This document shows, one piece after another, positions 26,390 to 34,389 of a stretch of DNA of 64,000 nucleotides. The position numbers were made by a program, and so were the translations under genes. The stretch is taken from positions 1 through 64,000 of the forward strand of contig NZ_JAAAYE010000009.1 of assembly GCF_013282575.1 (NCBI RefSeq), written 5' to 3'. The stretch is from Paraburkholderia sp. NMBU_R16. Lineage in GTDB: Bacteria > Pseudomonadota > Gammaproteobacteria > Burkholderiales > Burkholderiaceae. The first letter of the stretch is position 1; every line of letters begins with the position of its first letter. Under the pieces are notes generated by a model, which saw only the letters and a list, made by a program, of their open reading frames with translations, did not search any database and was not told the DNA's origin.

Positions 26390-29300
26390 ATGGACGCGCA
26401 AATCCCGGTACCGGCCGAAGTTCAGTCCCTAGTGGAATTTCTGTCCACGGTCGAACCGTTGTCGCTCTTTACGCGCGATGAACTCGAGCGCCTCGCCGGG
26501 CAGGCGCTGCCGCGCACGTTTGCATTCGGCGATACCGTGTGCAGCCGCGGTGAGCCCGCCGACGGGCTTTTCGTGGTACGTGCCGGCACGGTGCGTCTTT
26601 TCATCGAGGAGCACGGCAAGGAGACGAGCCTCGGCGTGCGCAAGGCCGGCGAAGCGTTCGGCGAAATCGCCATGTTGCGCACGTACTGGCATGAGGCCTC
26701 GGTGCGAGCCTCGTCGAAGGCCGAACTGGTGTTCATTCCGCGCACGGCGATCGAGGCGGCGCTTGCCGGCAACGACGCCGCGCGTTCGTTCGTGACGAGT
26801 TACGTGGCGCTCAGCTCGGCCGGCGGTTTTGTCGCACGGCTTTTCGATTTGCGCGGCAAGCTGACACGCGCGGAGCTTGCCGAATACGTTTCGAGCGTAG
26901 GCGTCAAGCGTGTCGGGGCGGGCAAGGCCATCCTGGAGCAGGGGTCTCGCGACGATATGCGGCTTTACGTCGTACGCCAAGGCGAAGTACGCGTGACATA
27001 TCGAGCGGACAGTGAGGATTATCCGCTCGCCACGCTCGGCGCCGGCGCCGTTTTCGGTGAGCGCGCTTGCGTGCTGCGGCAGGAACAGCAGGCCACGGTG
27101 ACGGCCGTCACGGAAGTGCGGCTCATCGTGATTCCCGAAAAGACGCTGCACTTCATGCTCGAGCGCAACCCGAAGCTGCGCGAAGTACTCGAAGAGCGCA
27201 TCCGCTTCATGGACCGCGAGCTGCAGCGGCACAAGCTCCTCGCCGAGCGGCGTAAGCGTCCCGTCACGCTCGATCTCGGCGCAAGCGAGGAATTCGGCGC
27301 GAAGCTCATCAAGCGCTTCGCGCTCGTCGAGCAGGCGGAGGAGATGGATTGCGGTGCGGCCTGTCTCGCGATGATCTGCCGCCACCACGGTATTCCGATG
27401 ACACTCGGCAAGCTGCGCGAGCTCGCCAATGTCACGACACAAGGCGCAACGCTCGATAGCCTCGCGCGCGCGGGGGAGTCGCTCGGCTTCACGGCACGCG
27501 GCGTGCAATGCACCTACGAGGCAATGCGCGGTTTCGATTTGCCGTTCATCGTGCACTGGGAGGGCTATCACTACGTCGTCGTCTATGGTGTCTCGAAGCG
27601 CTGGGTGCGTGTCGCGGACCCGGCGCTCGGGTTTCGCAAGCTCACGCTCGAGGAGTTCGAGCGCGGCTGGAGCGGCACATGTCTGCTCCTGGCGGCCGGC
27701 GAGGCAAGCACGCGAGACGCGGCGTCGCGCTCGCCATGGGTGCGCTTCGTCGGCTATCTGAGGCCGTACAAGAAGATCCTTGCGCATCTTTTTCTTGCGA
27801 CGTTCGTCATTCAGGTGCTCGGCATTGTCCCGCCGCTCATCATTCAGAACATCCTCGATGGCGTCGTCGTTCACCAGAACGTGAGCCTGCTCAATCTGCT
27901 CATCGTCGGCCTCGTCATTTCGAATCTGTTCACGCAACTGATGTCGACGATTCGTGCGTATCTCTCGAACTTCATGGTGCGCAGCCTCGACTTTTCGATG
28001 ATGTCGCAGTTCTTCAAGCACACGATGTCGCTGCCGCTCGGGTTTTTCGCCAAACGCAAGACGGGCGATGTCTTCGCACGCTTCCAGGAGAACCAGACGA
28101 TCCGCGCGTTCCTGACCGAATCGACGGTGACGACGGTGCTCAATCTGCTGATGATCGTCATCTACTTCACGGTGATGTTTCTCTATAACGTGCAGATGAC
28201 GTTGCTCCTGATTGCGTTCGTCTTGCCGATCATGGCGTTGACAGCGATCGCCACGCCGAGGATCAAGCGGTTTGCGCGCGACGTGTTCGCGGCGTCGACG
28301 GACGCGAAATCGCTACTGATGGAGACGCTGGGCGGCATCGAAACCGTCAAGGGCATGGGCATCGAGCGGCCCGTGCGGCTCAAGTGGGAGCGCAAGTACG
28401 CGAAAGCGCTCGACGTGCAGTACCGCGCCCAATCGTTTCATATCCTGGTTGCGCTTGGCAGCCAGTTGCTCAATGCCGCCACGACGATCGTGATCCTCTG
28501 GGTTGGCGCGAAGCTGGTGCTCGCACAGGAGTTGAGCATCGGTCAGTTGATTGCGTTCAACGCTTTCATGGGTAGCGTGCTCGCGCCGTTGATGGGGCTC
28601 GTGGGGCTGTGGAGCCTGATGAACGATGCGGCGGTGGCGATGGAGCGGCTCGGCGACGTGCTCGACATCGAGCCCGAGCAAAAGCCCGCCGAATGCGCCT
28701 CACGCGTGCTGCTCCCGGACCTGCAGGGCGATATCAAGCTGAGCGGCGTCTACTTTCGCTACGGCAGCAACGAAACGCCCTATGTGCTCGAGAACATCAG
28801 CTTCGACATCAAGCCGGGCGAAATGGTGGCGATCGTCGGCAGAAGCGGCTCGGGCAAGACGACGCTCGCGAAGCTGCTCGTCGGTTTCTATACGCCGACG
28901 GATGGCAAGATCGTCGTCGACGGCTACGACATGAGCAACGTCGATCAAGCGTATTACCGCGCGCAGATAGGCTACGTCATGCAGACCAACCTGGTGTTTT
29001 CGGGCTCGATCGCCGAGAACATCGCGTGCGGCGATGCAAGTCCGGACCGGCGCCGCATCGAGGAGGTCGCGAAGATGGCCGACGCGCATGCGTTCATCAG
29101 CAAGATGCCGCTCGGCTATGAGCAGATCGTCGGCGAGCGCGGCGTGGGGCTGTCGGGCGGTCAGATCCAACGGCTTTGCATCGCGCGTGCGCTTTATCAC
29201 AACCCGAGGCTGATCGTGTTCGATGAAGCGACTTCGTCGCTCGACACGCAATCGGAGAGCAACATCCTCGCTAACATGCAGGAGATCCTGGCGGGACGCA

Positions 29301-29458
29301 CGGCCGTGATCATCGCCCACCGTCTGAGCACGATCATGCGCGCCGACAAGATTCTTGTACTGTATGACGGCGCGATCGTCGAAGACGGGCGGCACGATGA
29401 ACTCGTGCAGCGCAAGGGCATGTACTACCAGCTGGTTCAGAAGCAGTTGACGCCATGA
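26390..29458 (+). CDS. C39-peptidase ABC exporter (PCAT) with tandem cNMP-binding-like domains
   Basis: This 1022-aa protein has five parts. Two cyclic-nucleotide-binding-like domains (about 15-135 with FGEIAM, and 150-275 with FGERA) lack the usual phosphate-contacting arginine. A C39 peptidase (about 305-435) has Q315, D320-C321-G, H394 and D410. Six membrane helices occupy about 455-740. The ABC ATPase has Walker A GRSGSGKTT at 817, LSGGQIQR at 921 and Walker B LIVFDEATSSLD. It should cut precursors after Gly-Gly and pump the core out. ATG 26390 (MDAQ) has GAAAGG upstream; its stop overlaps the activator ATG. Confidence 0.93.
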   Translation: MDAQIPVPAEVQSLVEFLSTVEPLSLFTRDELERLAGQALPRTFAFGDTVCSRGEPADGLFVVRAGTVRLFIEEHGKETSLGVRKAGEAFGEIAMLRTYWHEASVRASSKAELVFIPRTAIEAALAGNDAARSFVTSYVALSSAGGFVARLFDLRGKLTRAELAEYVSSVGVKRVGAGKAILEQGSRDDMRLYVVRQGEVRVTYRADSEDYPLATLGAGAVFGERACVLRQEQQATVTAVTEVRLIVIPEKTLHFMLERNPKLREVLEERIRFMDRELQRHKLLAERRKRPVTLDLGASEEFGAKLIKRFALVEQAEEMDCGAACLAMICRHHGIPMTLGKLRELANVTTQGATLDSLARAGESLGFTARGVQCTYEAMRGFDLPFIVHWEGYHYVVVYGVSKRWVRVADPALGFRKLTLEEFERGWSGTCLLLAAGEASTRDAASRSPWVRFVGYLRPYKKILAHLFLATFVIQVLGIVPPLIIQNILDGVVVHQNVSLLNLLIVGLVISNLFTQLMSTIRAYLSNFMVRSLDFSMMSQFFKHTMSLPLGFFAKRKTGDVFARFQENQTIRAFLTESTVTTVLNLLMIVIYFTVMFLYNVQMTLLLIAFVLPIMALTAIATPRIKRFARDVFAASTDAKSLLMETLGGIETVKGMGIERPVRLKWERKYAKALDVQYRAQSFHILVALGSQLLNAATTIVILWVGAKLVLAQELSIGQLIAFNAFMGSVLAPLMGLVGLWSLMNDAAVAMERLGDVLDIEPEQKPAECASRVLLPDLQGDIKLSGVYFRYGSNETPYVLENISFDIKPGEMVAIVGRSGSGKTTLAKLLVGFYTPTDGKIVVDGYDMSNVDQAYYRAQIGYVMQTNLVFSGSIAENIACGDASPDRRRIEEVAKMADAHAFISKMPLGYEQIVGERGVGLSGGQIQRLCIARALYHNPRLIVFDEATSSLDTQSESNILANMQEILAGRTAVIIAHRLSTIMRADKILVLYDGAIVEDGRHDELVQRKGMYYQLVQKQLTP

Positions 29459-30789
29459 AACTCTTCAACCCTGTCGGCCTCGGCAGCACGACCGTCTCCT
29501 ACGCCGGCCTTTTGGAGAAGATCGAGATCTTCCGCTCGATGCTGCGCTGGGCGCCCAAGCTCGAGCGCGGCGATATCGAGAAGCTCCTCAATCAGGCGAA
29601 CACGCTGCGCGACGACGTCATGCAGCTCTCGCGCAAGGAGCGTTTCGTCGAGGCCGCGGAGGTCGAGCCGACGAACGCTGTCAGCGCGCCCGAACTCACG
29701 GCTCGCATGCGCAGGCAGGCGCTCATCGATCGCAGCTTCATCTTCGAAGGGACCTTCGGCGACAATCCGACGCTGCTCGCCGCGCTCGAGATCGCAGAAA
29801 AGGCCGCGCCGACGGACCTGCCGGTGCTCATCGATGGCGAGAGCGGCACGGGCAAGGAACTGATGGCGAAGGTCATTCACGCGAACGGCTCTCGCCCGGA
29901 CAAACCCTATATCTCCGTGAACTGCGGCGCCATTCCGGACAATCTGCTCGAGTCCGAACTCTTCGGCCATAAGAAGGGTGCGTTCACGGGGGCGTCCAGC
30001 GATCGCAAAGGCAAGTTCGAAAGCGCGCACACGGGTACGATCTTTCTCGACGAGATCGGTGAGCTGCCGCTAAGCGGCCAAGTGAAACTCTTGCGCGTGC
30101 TCGAGGCCCATGAAATCCAGCGCGTGGGATCGGACGAGACGATCGCGGTCGACACCCGCATCGTCGCCGCGACCAACCGCAACCTGCGTCAGATGAGCGA
30201 GCAGGGCCGCTTTCGCGAGGATCTTTTCTATCGGCTCAGTGTGATTCACCTGACGCTCCCGGCCTTGCGCGAGCGGCGCGACGAAATCCCGCTGCTTTTC
30301 TCGTACTTCGGTGACGAGGCGGCGGAAGTGCTCAAGCGTCGGCCTGTCAAAATGACGCCGAAGCTGCGCGAGTTTCTGCTCAACTACGCATATCCCGGCA
30401 ACATCCGCGAGTTGCGCAATCTCATCTATCGAATCTCCTGTCTCGCGGGCGACGTAGCCGAGCTCCATCATCTGCCCGAGGACATTCGACCGCGCGAGCA
30501 GCCTGGACTCGCCGCGGTTTCGGCGATGAACCGGGATGCGGACAGCGGCGACGGCATTCAGAGCGCCGCGTCAGCGCCGATCTCGCTCTCGGAGGCAAAG
30601 CGCGCCGCGAGCGATGAGGCCGAACGCGCTTTTCTCGAACGCGGGCTGCAGGAAACGGGCGGCACGGTGGCCGAACTCGCGCGACGCTGCGAGATGAATC
30701 GCTCGCATCTGCAAATGCTGCTCAAGAAGCACGGCATTCGATCGAAGGACTTTCGTCATCAGAGCGGCACCGCGTCGGGGAAGGGCTAG
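29455..30789 (+). CDS. Sigma-54-dependent activator (enhancer-binding protein)
   Basis: This 444-aa AAA+ activator has Walker A GESGTGKE (128-135), the sigma-54 contact loop GAFTGA (175-180), Walker B TIFLDE and arginine fingers (FREDLFYRL). A Fis-type HTH lies at the C-terminus (VAELARRCEMNRSHLQMLLKKHG). The N-terminal 100 residues match no receiver, GAF or PAS domain I recognise; FHA readers or the kinase may modulate it (inference). It probably binds TGTCGG-N7-CCGACA and drives the -24/-12 promoters here. ATGA overlap with the exporter gene couples their translation. Confidence 0.9.
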   Translation: MKLFNPVGLGSTTVSYAGLLEKIEIFRSMLRWAPKLERGDIEKLLNQANTLRDDVMQLSRKERFVEAAEVEPTNAVSAPELTARMRRQALIDRSFIFEGTFGDNPTLLAALEIAEKAAPTDLPVLIDGESGTGKELMAKVIHANGSRPDKPYISVNCGAIPDNLLESELFGHKKGAFTGASSDRKGKFESAHTGTIFLDEIGELPLSGQVKLLRVLEAHEIQRVGSDETIAVDTRIVAATNRNLRQMSEQGRFREDLFYRLSVIHLTLPALRERRDEIPLLFSYFGDEAAEVLKRRPVKMTPKLREFLLNYAYPGNIRELRNLIYRISCLAGDVAELHHLPEDIRPREQPGLAAVSAMNRDADSGDGIQSAASAPISLSEAKRAASDEAERAFLERGLQETGGTVAELARRCEMNRSHLQMLLKKHGIRSKDFRHQSGTASGKG

Positions 30790-30798
30790 CCGTAGCCG

Positions 30799-31575
30799 TT
30801 ACCGCGCGACGGAAGGATTGACGAGCGTCCGGTCGGCGGCACCCGGGTCGTCGACGCGTATGACGATGACGGATACGTTGTCGCGACCGCCTTCGCGCAG
30901 CGCCATCTCGACGAGCGCATGCGCGGCCTCGGCGCACTCGCTTCGCGCAAGTGCGAGGGTGAGCGCGATGTTCGTGTCGCCGACTTCGTTCGTGAGCCCG
31001 TCGCTGCAAAGGAGGAACACGTCGCCGTCGCACAGGTCGACACGCGCCTCCTCGATCTCGAGCCAATCCGCCGCGCCGATTGCGCGCGTGATCAGGTGAT
31101 GTGCCGGATGATTACGCGCTTCTTCGCCCGTCAGATAGCCCTGCGCTCTCAGTTCTTCGACTTGGCTGTGGTCGCGCGTGAGCTGCCGCAGCGATGTATC
31201 GCGGTAGCGGTAGACGCGGCTGTCGCCCGCCCATAGCAGGGCACAACTGCGTCCGCTCGCGAGGCACGCTACCACCGTGCTGCCGATCGCGCGCACGCCG
31301 CGCCGCGCAGCTTCCTCGCGCAACCGCAGGTTCACCGATTGAAGCGCGTCGCGTGCCGCGGCGACGAACTCAGCGAGGCTGTCGGGCTCCGGAAGCGCCG
31401 CGAGTGCATCGACGACCAGGCGGCTTGCCACGTCTCCCGCCGCGTGCCCGCCCATGCCATCGGCAACGGCCCACAGGCCGCGCTGCGGCATATCGAGGCA
31501 AGCATCCTCGTTGATGTTGCGCACGTGGCCGACGTCGCTGCGCGATGCCGATGTCCAGATGAGTTCGGTTGCCAT
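30799..31575 (-). CDS. PP2C-family Ser/Thr phosphatase
   Basis: This 258-aa soluble PPM phosphatase shows the metal-binding motifs RNINEDA, AVADGMGGHAAG, LWAGDSRVYRYRD, LTRDHSQVEEL and LLCSDGLTNEV, plus the C-terminal GGRDNVSVIVIRV. It would dephosphorylate targets of the Ser/Thr kinase encoded at 34714. It lies 20 bases downstream of peptide gene P2 on the same strand, so it should be induced by the same sigma-54 promoter, a possible negative feedback. It is convergent with the activator gene. Confidence 0.9.
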   Translation of the reverse strand: MATELIWTSASRSDVGHVRNINEDACLDMPQRGLWAVADGMGGHAAGDVASRLVVDALAALPEPDSLAEFVAAARDALQSVNLRLREEAARRGVRAIGSTVVACLASGRSCALLWAGDSRVYRYRDTSLRQLTRDHSQVEELRAQGYLTGEEARNHPAHHLITRAIGAADWLEIEEARVDLCDGDVFLLCSDGLTNEVGDTNIALTLALARSECAEAAHALVEMALREGGRDNVSVIVIRVDDPGAADRTLVNPSVAR

Positions 31576-31595
31576 GAGCCACCGCCTGAATCGTT

Positions 31596-31880
31596 TCAGC
31601 CCAGCCCGTTCCTGCCGTTTTCACCCGCGACGACGGTGAGATTCGCGTTCGAGCCCGCGTTGTTCACATCGATATTCTGAAACTGATTGACGATCTGATT
31701 CGCGTAGAACGTGTTGTTGGTCTGATAAAGATTGACGACGGGGCCGACACTCGGCACGGGTGGCGCGAATGGCTGAATCCAGCCGAAGACCCAGGGCGCG
31801 CCTGCGCCCCGGATGAGCGACATCGCGTGGCGCGGCATTTCACGCGTCGTATTCAAGTCGGTGATCCTGATGACGGCCAT
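31596..31880 (-). CDS. Double-glycine-type leader peptide precursor P2
   Basis: This 94-aa precursor has a leader in exact register with P1 (D8, L9, E14, A19, M20, S21, I23, R24, G25), but position 26 is Ala (GA instead of GG), as in some C39 substrates. The 68-residue core begins with a Pro/Trp-rich stretch (GAPWVFGWIQPFAPPVPSVG) and then ANQIVNQFQNIDVNNAGSN, similar to the P1 core. There is no Cys. AGGAGA lies 7 bases before the ATG. It is the first gene of an operon with the PP2C phosphatase. Confidence 0.8.
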   Translation of the reverse strand: MAVIRITDLNTTREMPRHAMSLIRGAGAPWVFGWIQPFAPPVPSVGPVVNLYQTNNTFYANQIVNQFQNIDVNNAGSNANLTVVAGENGRNGLG

Positions 31881-31967
31881 GACCGATCTCCTTCATGTTG
31901 CGGTGGCGGGTGCTTAGGAACGATACGCGGGAGGACGGAGGACCGCCACGCGCTTCTCGCCGGATCA

Positions 31968-31983
31968 CGCAAGCGTTATGCCA
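31968..31983 (-). promoter_or_regulatory. Sigma-54 promoter of P2-phosphatase operon
   Basis: Read on the minus strand, TGGCATAACGCTTGCG has GG (31982-31981) and GC (31970-31969) 10 bases apart and matches both consensus halves well (TGGCA and TTGC). The predicted start is near 31958, about 78 bases before the P2 ATG. Confidence 0.8.
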
Positions 31984-32100
31984 TGAGGCCCTGTGCGTGC
32001 GATGTGAGCAGTGCCCTCGTTGGAAGCCGCGTCCCGCAAGCCGCCGGCGCACGCGGCGCCATAGCCGTCGTCTCCCCGCATTCCGCTCGCCCGTGCGAAG

Positions 32101-32119
32101 TGTCGGTGCACGGCCGACA
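32101..32119. promoter_or_regulatory. Candidate sigma-54 activator site (UAS), copy B
   Basis: TGTCGGTGCACGGCCGACA is a perfect TGTCGG-N7-CCGACA palindrome, about 150 bases from the minus-strand and 220 bases from the plus-strand predicted starts. It has arms and spacing identical to 19916-19934. The spacer also ends in CGG in both. Confidence 0.7.
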
Positions 32120-32305
32120 ACGACGTTGCGGCAGTGCGAGCCGAACCAACACGAGACCGCCCCCGCCGGGTGATCGTCGATATCGATCGAGCGATGCTCA
32201 CACACCAACACAATGCCGCTTGGAATGTTGGGCCCAGACAGACGAATCGCTCCCGTGAGCAGCAGTGAATTCCGCACAGCCTTGCTGCATAAGGCTTCGA
32301 GCAAT

Positions 32306-32321
32306 TGGCATAGTCGATGCA
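32306..32321 (+). promoter_or_regulatory. Sigma-54 promoter of LRAT-protein gene
   Basis: TGGCATAGTCGATGCA has GG (32307-32308) and GC (32319-32320) at 10-base spacing, nearly the same as the P1 promoter. The predicted start is near 32332, about 60 bases before the ATG at 32392. Confidence 0.78.
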
Positions 32322-32391
32322 GAGTAGTCGGCAACAGGCAAACCTCTTCGAACCGTGGAACTTGCCGATATCACTCAGACGGACGAGCGCC

Positions 32392-32871
32392 ATGAACACC
32401 GACCTCCAACCAGCCGAAACCGAATACGCCATCGGCGCTCATTTGGTCTCGCGTCGTGCCGGCTACAGCCATCACGGCATCTACGTCGGCAACGGCAACG
32501 TCGTTCACTACGCGGGCTTTTGCACGACCCTCCATCGCGGTCCGGTGGAAGAAGTGTCGCTCGAGCGGTTTGCCGCGGGGCATGGGATAGAGGTCATCGA
32601 TGAATCGAATGCCCGCTACGCCGGCCTCGAAGCCGTACAACGCGCGCGCTCGCGCCTTGGCGAAAACCACTACCGGCTGCTGACCAACAACTGCGAGCAC
32701 TTTTGCACGTGGTGCCTCGAAGGGGCGGCCCGCAGCGAACAGGTCCGCGAGTGCGTGCGGCATCCGGCCATTGCGATGCGTGCGATGACGGGCATGTATC
32801 GCGCCTTCATCGCAGCTCGCCGTCAGTACCACGCGCCGTCCGACATCGGCCGCATGGCGCTCACGGCGTGA
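32392..32871 (+). CDS. LRAT-domain (NlpC/P60-superfamily) protein
   Basis: This 159-aa protein carries an LRAT-type thiol acyltransferase/hydrolase fold: catalytic His in the segment YSHHGIYVGNGNVVHYAG and catalytic Cys in NNCEHFCTWC. It has no signal peptide and no GG leader. It is driven by its own sigma-54 promoter facing the P2 operon, so it belongs to the same regulon. Possible roles are acylation of a peptide, lipid remodelling during export, or self-protection; none can be chosen from sequence. ATG 32392 has only a weak ribosome-binding site. Confidence 0.75.
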   Translation: MNTDLQPAETEYAIGAHLVSRRAGYSHHGIYVGNGNVVHYAGFCTTLHRGPVEEVSLERFAAGHGIEVIDESNARYAGLEAVQRARSRLGENHYRLLTNNCEHFCTWCLEGAARSEQVRECVRHPAIAMRAMTGMYRAFIAARRQYHAPSDIGRMALTA

Positions 32872-32944
32872 GCACAAGACCCTTCACCCATCACTGACAG
32901 CCGCACGACGACTGCCCGCCACCGAACCGACAGGGAGACGACAA

Positions 32945-33199
32945 ATGAATACCGACCACGCATCCTCTGCCACAGCGCTTCGTCAACTGGTCGACAAGTG
33001 GCTGGCTCCCACGCCGTCCGTACCGGCTCGCGTAACGCGCGTTGGCCGCATGACGCCCGCCCGGCATCGCTATGTGCTCGTTGAAACCGCCCATACGACA
33101 GGCACGCTCTCGATCTTCTTCTTCCGGCACGACGATGGTTCGTGGTGCGTATTCCCGCCTGCCATTACACGTCCTGCGATGTTGCGACTCGCTGCTTGA
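32945..33199 (+). CDS. Small 84-aa protein of unknown function
   Basis: This 84-aa, Cys-poor soluble protein (MNTDHASSATALRQLVDKWL...) has an AGGGAG ribosome-binding site about 7 bases upstream. It follows the LRAT gene by 73 bases and is probably in the same sigma-54 transcript. The middle shows alternating basic and hydrophobic residues (ARVTRVGRMTPARHRYVLVE) and an aromatic strand FFFRHDDGSW. I do not recognise a family. A role as accessory or immunity protein would be speculation. Confidence 0.6.
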   Translation: MNTDHASSATALRQLVDKWLAPTPSVPARVTRVGRMTPARHRYVLVETAHTTGTLSIFFFRHDDGSWCVFPPAITRPAMLRLAA

Positions 33200-33250
33200 T
33201 TCCGAGATACGCGGGAGTTCGAGCGTCGAGTATGACGGTCCCGGTGCGCG

Positions 33251-33469
33251 CTAACGCAGCAGCGTGGTGCGCACGCTGCCCTTGCCGAAGAACGGCCCGA
33301 CCGATTCCGCCTTTTCGACGACGGTTGTCTGAGGAAAACCGGTGAATGTTTGCCGACGCGTGAACAGCGTTCGATGGACTTGAACCATCGAGCCGCCTGT
33401 GATAGCGGACATCGCTTGCCTGTCGAGCTCGACGCTCTCCGGTAGATCTTGAATCACGAGCGTGGCCAT
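33251..33469 (-). CDS. Double-glycine leader peptide precursor P3
   Basis: This 72-aa precursor has a 26-residue leader in exact register with the others (MATLVIQDLPESVELDRQ, AMSAITGG). The short 46-residue core is basic (SMVQVHRTLFTRRQTF... ending RTTLLR), unlike the Asn-rich cores of P1, P2 and P4. There is no Cys. The start at 33469 is set by leader register. It may have its own weaker sigma-54 promoter at 33536-33551. Confidence 0.78.
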   Translation of the reverse strand: MATLVIQDLPESVELDRQAMSAITGGSMVQVHRTLFTRRQTFTGFPQTTVVEKAESVGPFFGKGSVRTTLLR

Positions 33470-33535
33470 GGGGGACTCCGCGCGACGAAATGGCGTGACG
33501 ATGTGTCGGCGCCTCCGAGGCCTGCCGGCCGAGCA

Positions 33536-33551
33536 AGCGCGCAACGTGCCA
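33536..33551 (-). promoter_or_regulatory. Possible sigma-54 promoter of P3
   Basis: On the minus strand TGGCACGTTGCGCGCT has a perfect -24 half TGGCACG and GC at the right 10-base spacing, but the -12 half is otherwise poor (GCGCT for TTGCA). The predicted start is about 57 bases before the P3 ATG. No clear activator palindrome is near. Confidence 0.35.
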
Positions 33552-33598
33552 TTCAGTATAGGAGGCGATGCGGGTATTCGCACGCCGAGCGCTGCCAT

Positions 33599-33636
33599 AA
33601 AAAAGGCAACCGAGACGGGGGAGCCTCGGTTGCCTT
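33599..33636 (-). terminator. Rho-independent terminator after P4
   Basis: On the minus strand AAGGCAACCGAG and CTCGGTTGCCTT form a 12-bp perfect stem with a 10-base loop, followed by a T-run (33604-33599 region). It lies 24 bases after the P4 stop and should end the P1(copy B)-P4 transcript. Confidence 0.85.
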
Positions 33637-33659
33637 GATCGGCGAGTGCCGCCGGCGGC

Positions 33660-33926
33660 TCACAGACGAAAGCCGGTACTCGCGAACTGCGACGGATTGA
33701 CGTTGAACTTGAGCGGGCCCAAATCCGCGCCGATGACGCCGTTGTTGTTGAGAGCATTGACGACGACAGCCTGATTCTGCTCGATGTTCTGGCTCACGCC
33801 GACAGTGACATTGGCGATGGGGCCGAGCCCCGCGAGCCACGAATTGGTGCCGCCGCGAATCCGGGACATGACCTTGCGGTCGAGTTCCGAGTCGGGCGCC
33901 AACTCGCGAATGACGATGGATGACAT
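33660..33926 (-). CDS. Double-glycine leader peptide precursor P4
   Basis: This 88-aa precursor has a 26-residue leader in exact register (MSSIVIRELAPDSELDRK, VMSRIRGG). The 62-residue core contains Asn/Gln/Val-rich stretches such as SQNIEQNQAVVVNALNNNG, resembling P1 and P2 cores, and has no Cys. CGGAG lies about 8 bases before the ATG. It is the second gene after P1 copy B, separated by a hairpin, and ends at a strong terminator. Confidence 0.8.
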   Translation of the reverse strand: MSSIVIRELAPDSELDRKVMSRIRGGTNSWLAGLGPIANVTVGVSQNIEQNQAVVVNALNNNGVIGADLGPLKFNVNPSQFASTGFRL

Positions 33927-34027
33927 GGCGTTACTCCGAAAAAGGGTGGTGGCGGGGCGAGAGAGGCGGCGCCCGGCCGGGGCCGGCCATGGAGGCTTGA
34001 CGCCTCCGCAGCGGCGGGTTCGCACGA

Positions 34028-34297
34028 TCAGAAGTTGATCGTGTTCGAGGCGGTTTGCTTGGGCTTGACCGTCGAGTGGATGTCGCTCGCGAAAGCGACG
34101 TTGTTGCCCGTGTTGTTCACGATATCGTTCGTTTGACCGATGACCTGCTGCGCACTGAAATTGGTCGTATCGGTGACATGCACGGGCGAATACGCCAGCG
34201 GCCAGTAGTAGCCCAGCGTGCCGCCGCGTACTGCGGACATTGCACGGCCGTCGAGTTCTTTGGTGACGCTCAGGTCTTCGATCATCAGCGCTTTCAT
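34028..34297 (-). CDS. Double-glycine leader peptide precursor P1 (copy B)
   Basis: This 89-aa protein is identical to copy A at 20170-20439 except S-to-D in QTNDIVNN and Q-to-K in TVKPKQTA, both in the core; the leader is invariant. It has the same sigma-54 promoter, 5' leader and ribosome-binding site. It is followed by a hairpin (33991-34007) and by P4. Whether both copies are expressed together is unknown. Confidence 0.85.
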   Translation of the reverse strand: MKALMIEDLSVTKELDGRAMSAVRGGTLGYYWPLAYSPVHVTDTTNFSAQQVIGQTNDIVNNTGNNVAFASDIHSTVKPKQTASNTINF

Positions 34298-34373
34298 GAC
34301 AGTTCTCCAAAAGATTAAGCAAAGGGACTTCGAGGATAGTGAGCTGCAAGTGTTGCGGGCTCGGACCTCATAC

Positions 34374-34389
34374 TGCACAGGCTATGCCA
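34374..34389 (-). promoter_or_regulatory. Sigma-54 promoter of P1 copy B / P4 operon
   Basis: On the minus strand TGGCATAGCCTGTGCA is identical to the copy A promoter, with GG at 34388-34387 and GC at 34376-34375. The predicted start is near 34364, about 67 bases before the ATG. Confidence 0.8.

Larger units (their letters stand above)
31883..32391. other. Divergent regulatory region between P2 and LRAT genes
   Basis: This stretch of about 510 bases has no convincing gene. It holds two outward-facing sigma-54 promoters (31968-31983 minus; 32306-32321 plus) and one central palindrome (32101-32119), so a single activator site may serve both directions. Open frames crossing it are poor in homology features and are treated as shadows. 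Confidence 0.7.

Noticed and set aside
26429-28021. 530-codon minus-strand frame opposite the exporter gene
   Set aside because: Antisense shadow of cNMP, C39 and membrane domains.
20170-34297. Lanthipeptide or other Cys-crosslinked RiPP cluster
   Set aside because: Precursor cores have no cysteine and no cyclase, dehydratase or radical-SAM gene is present.
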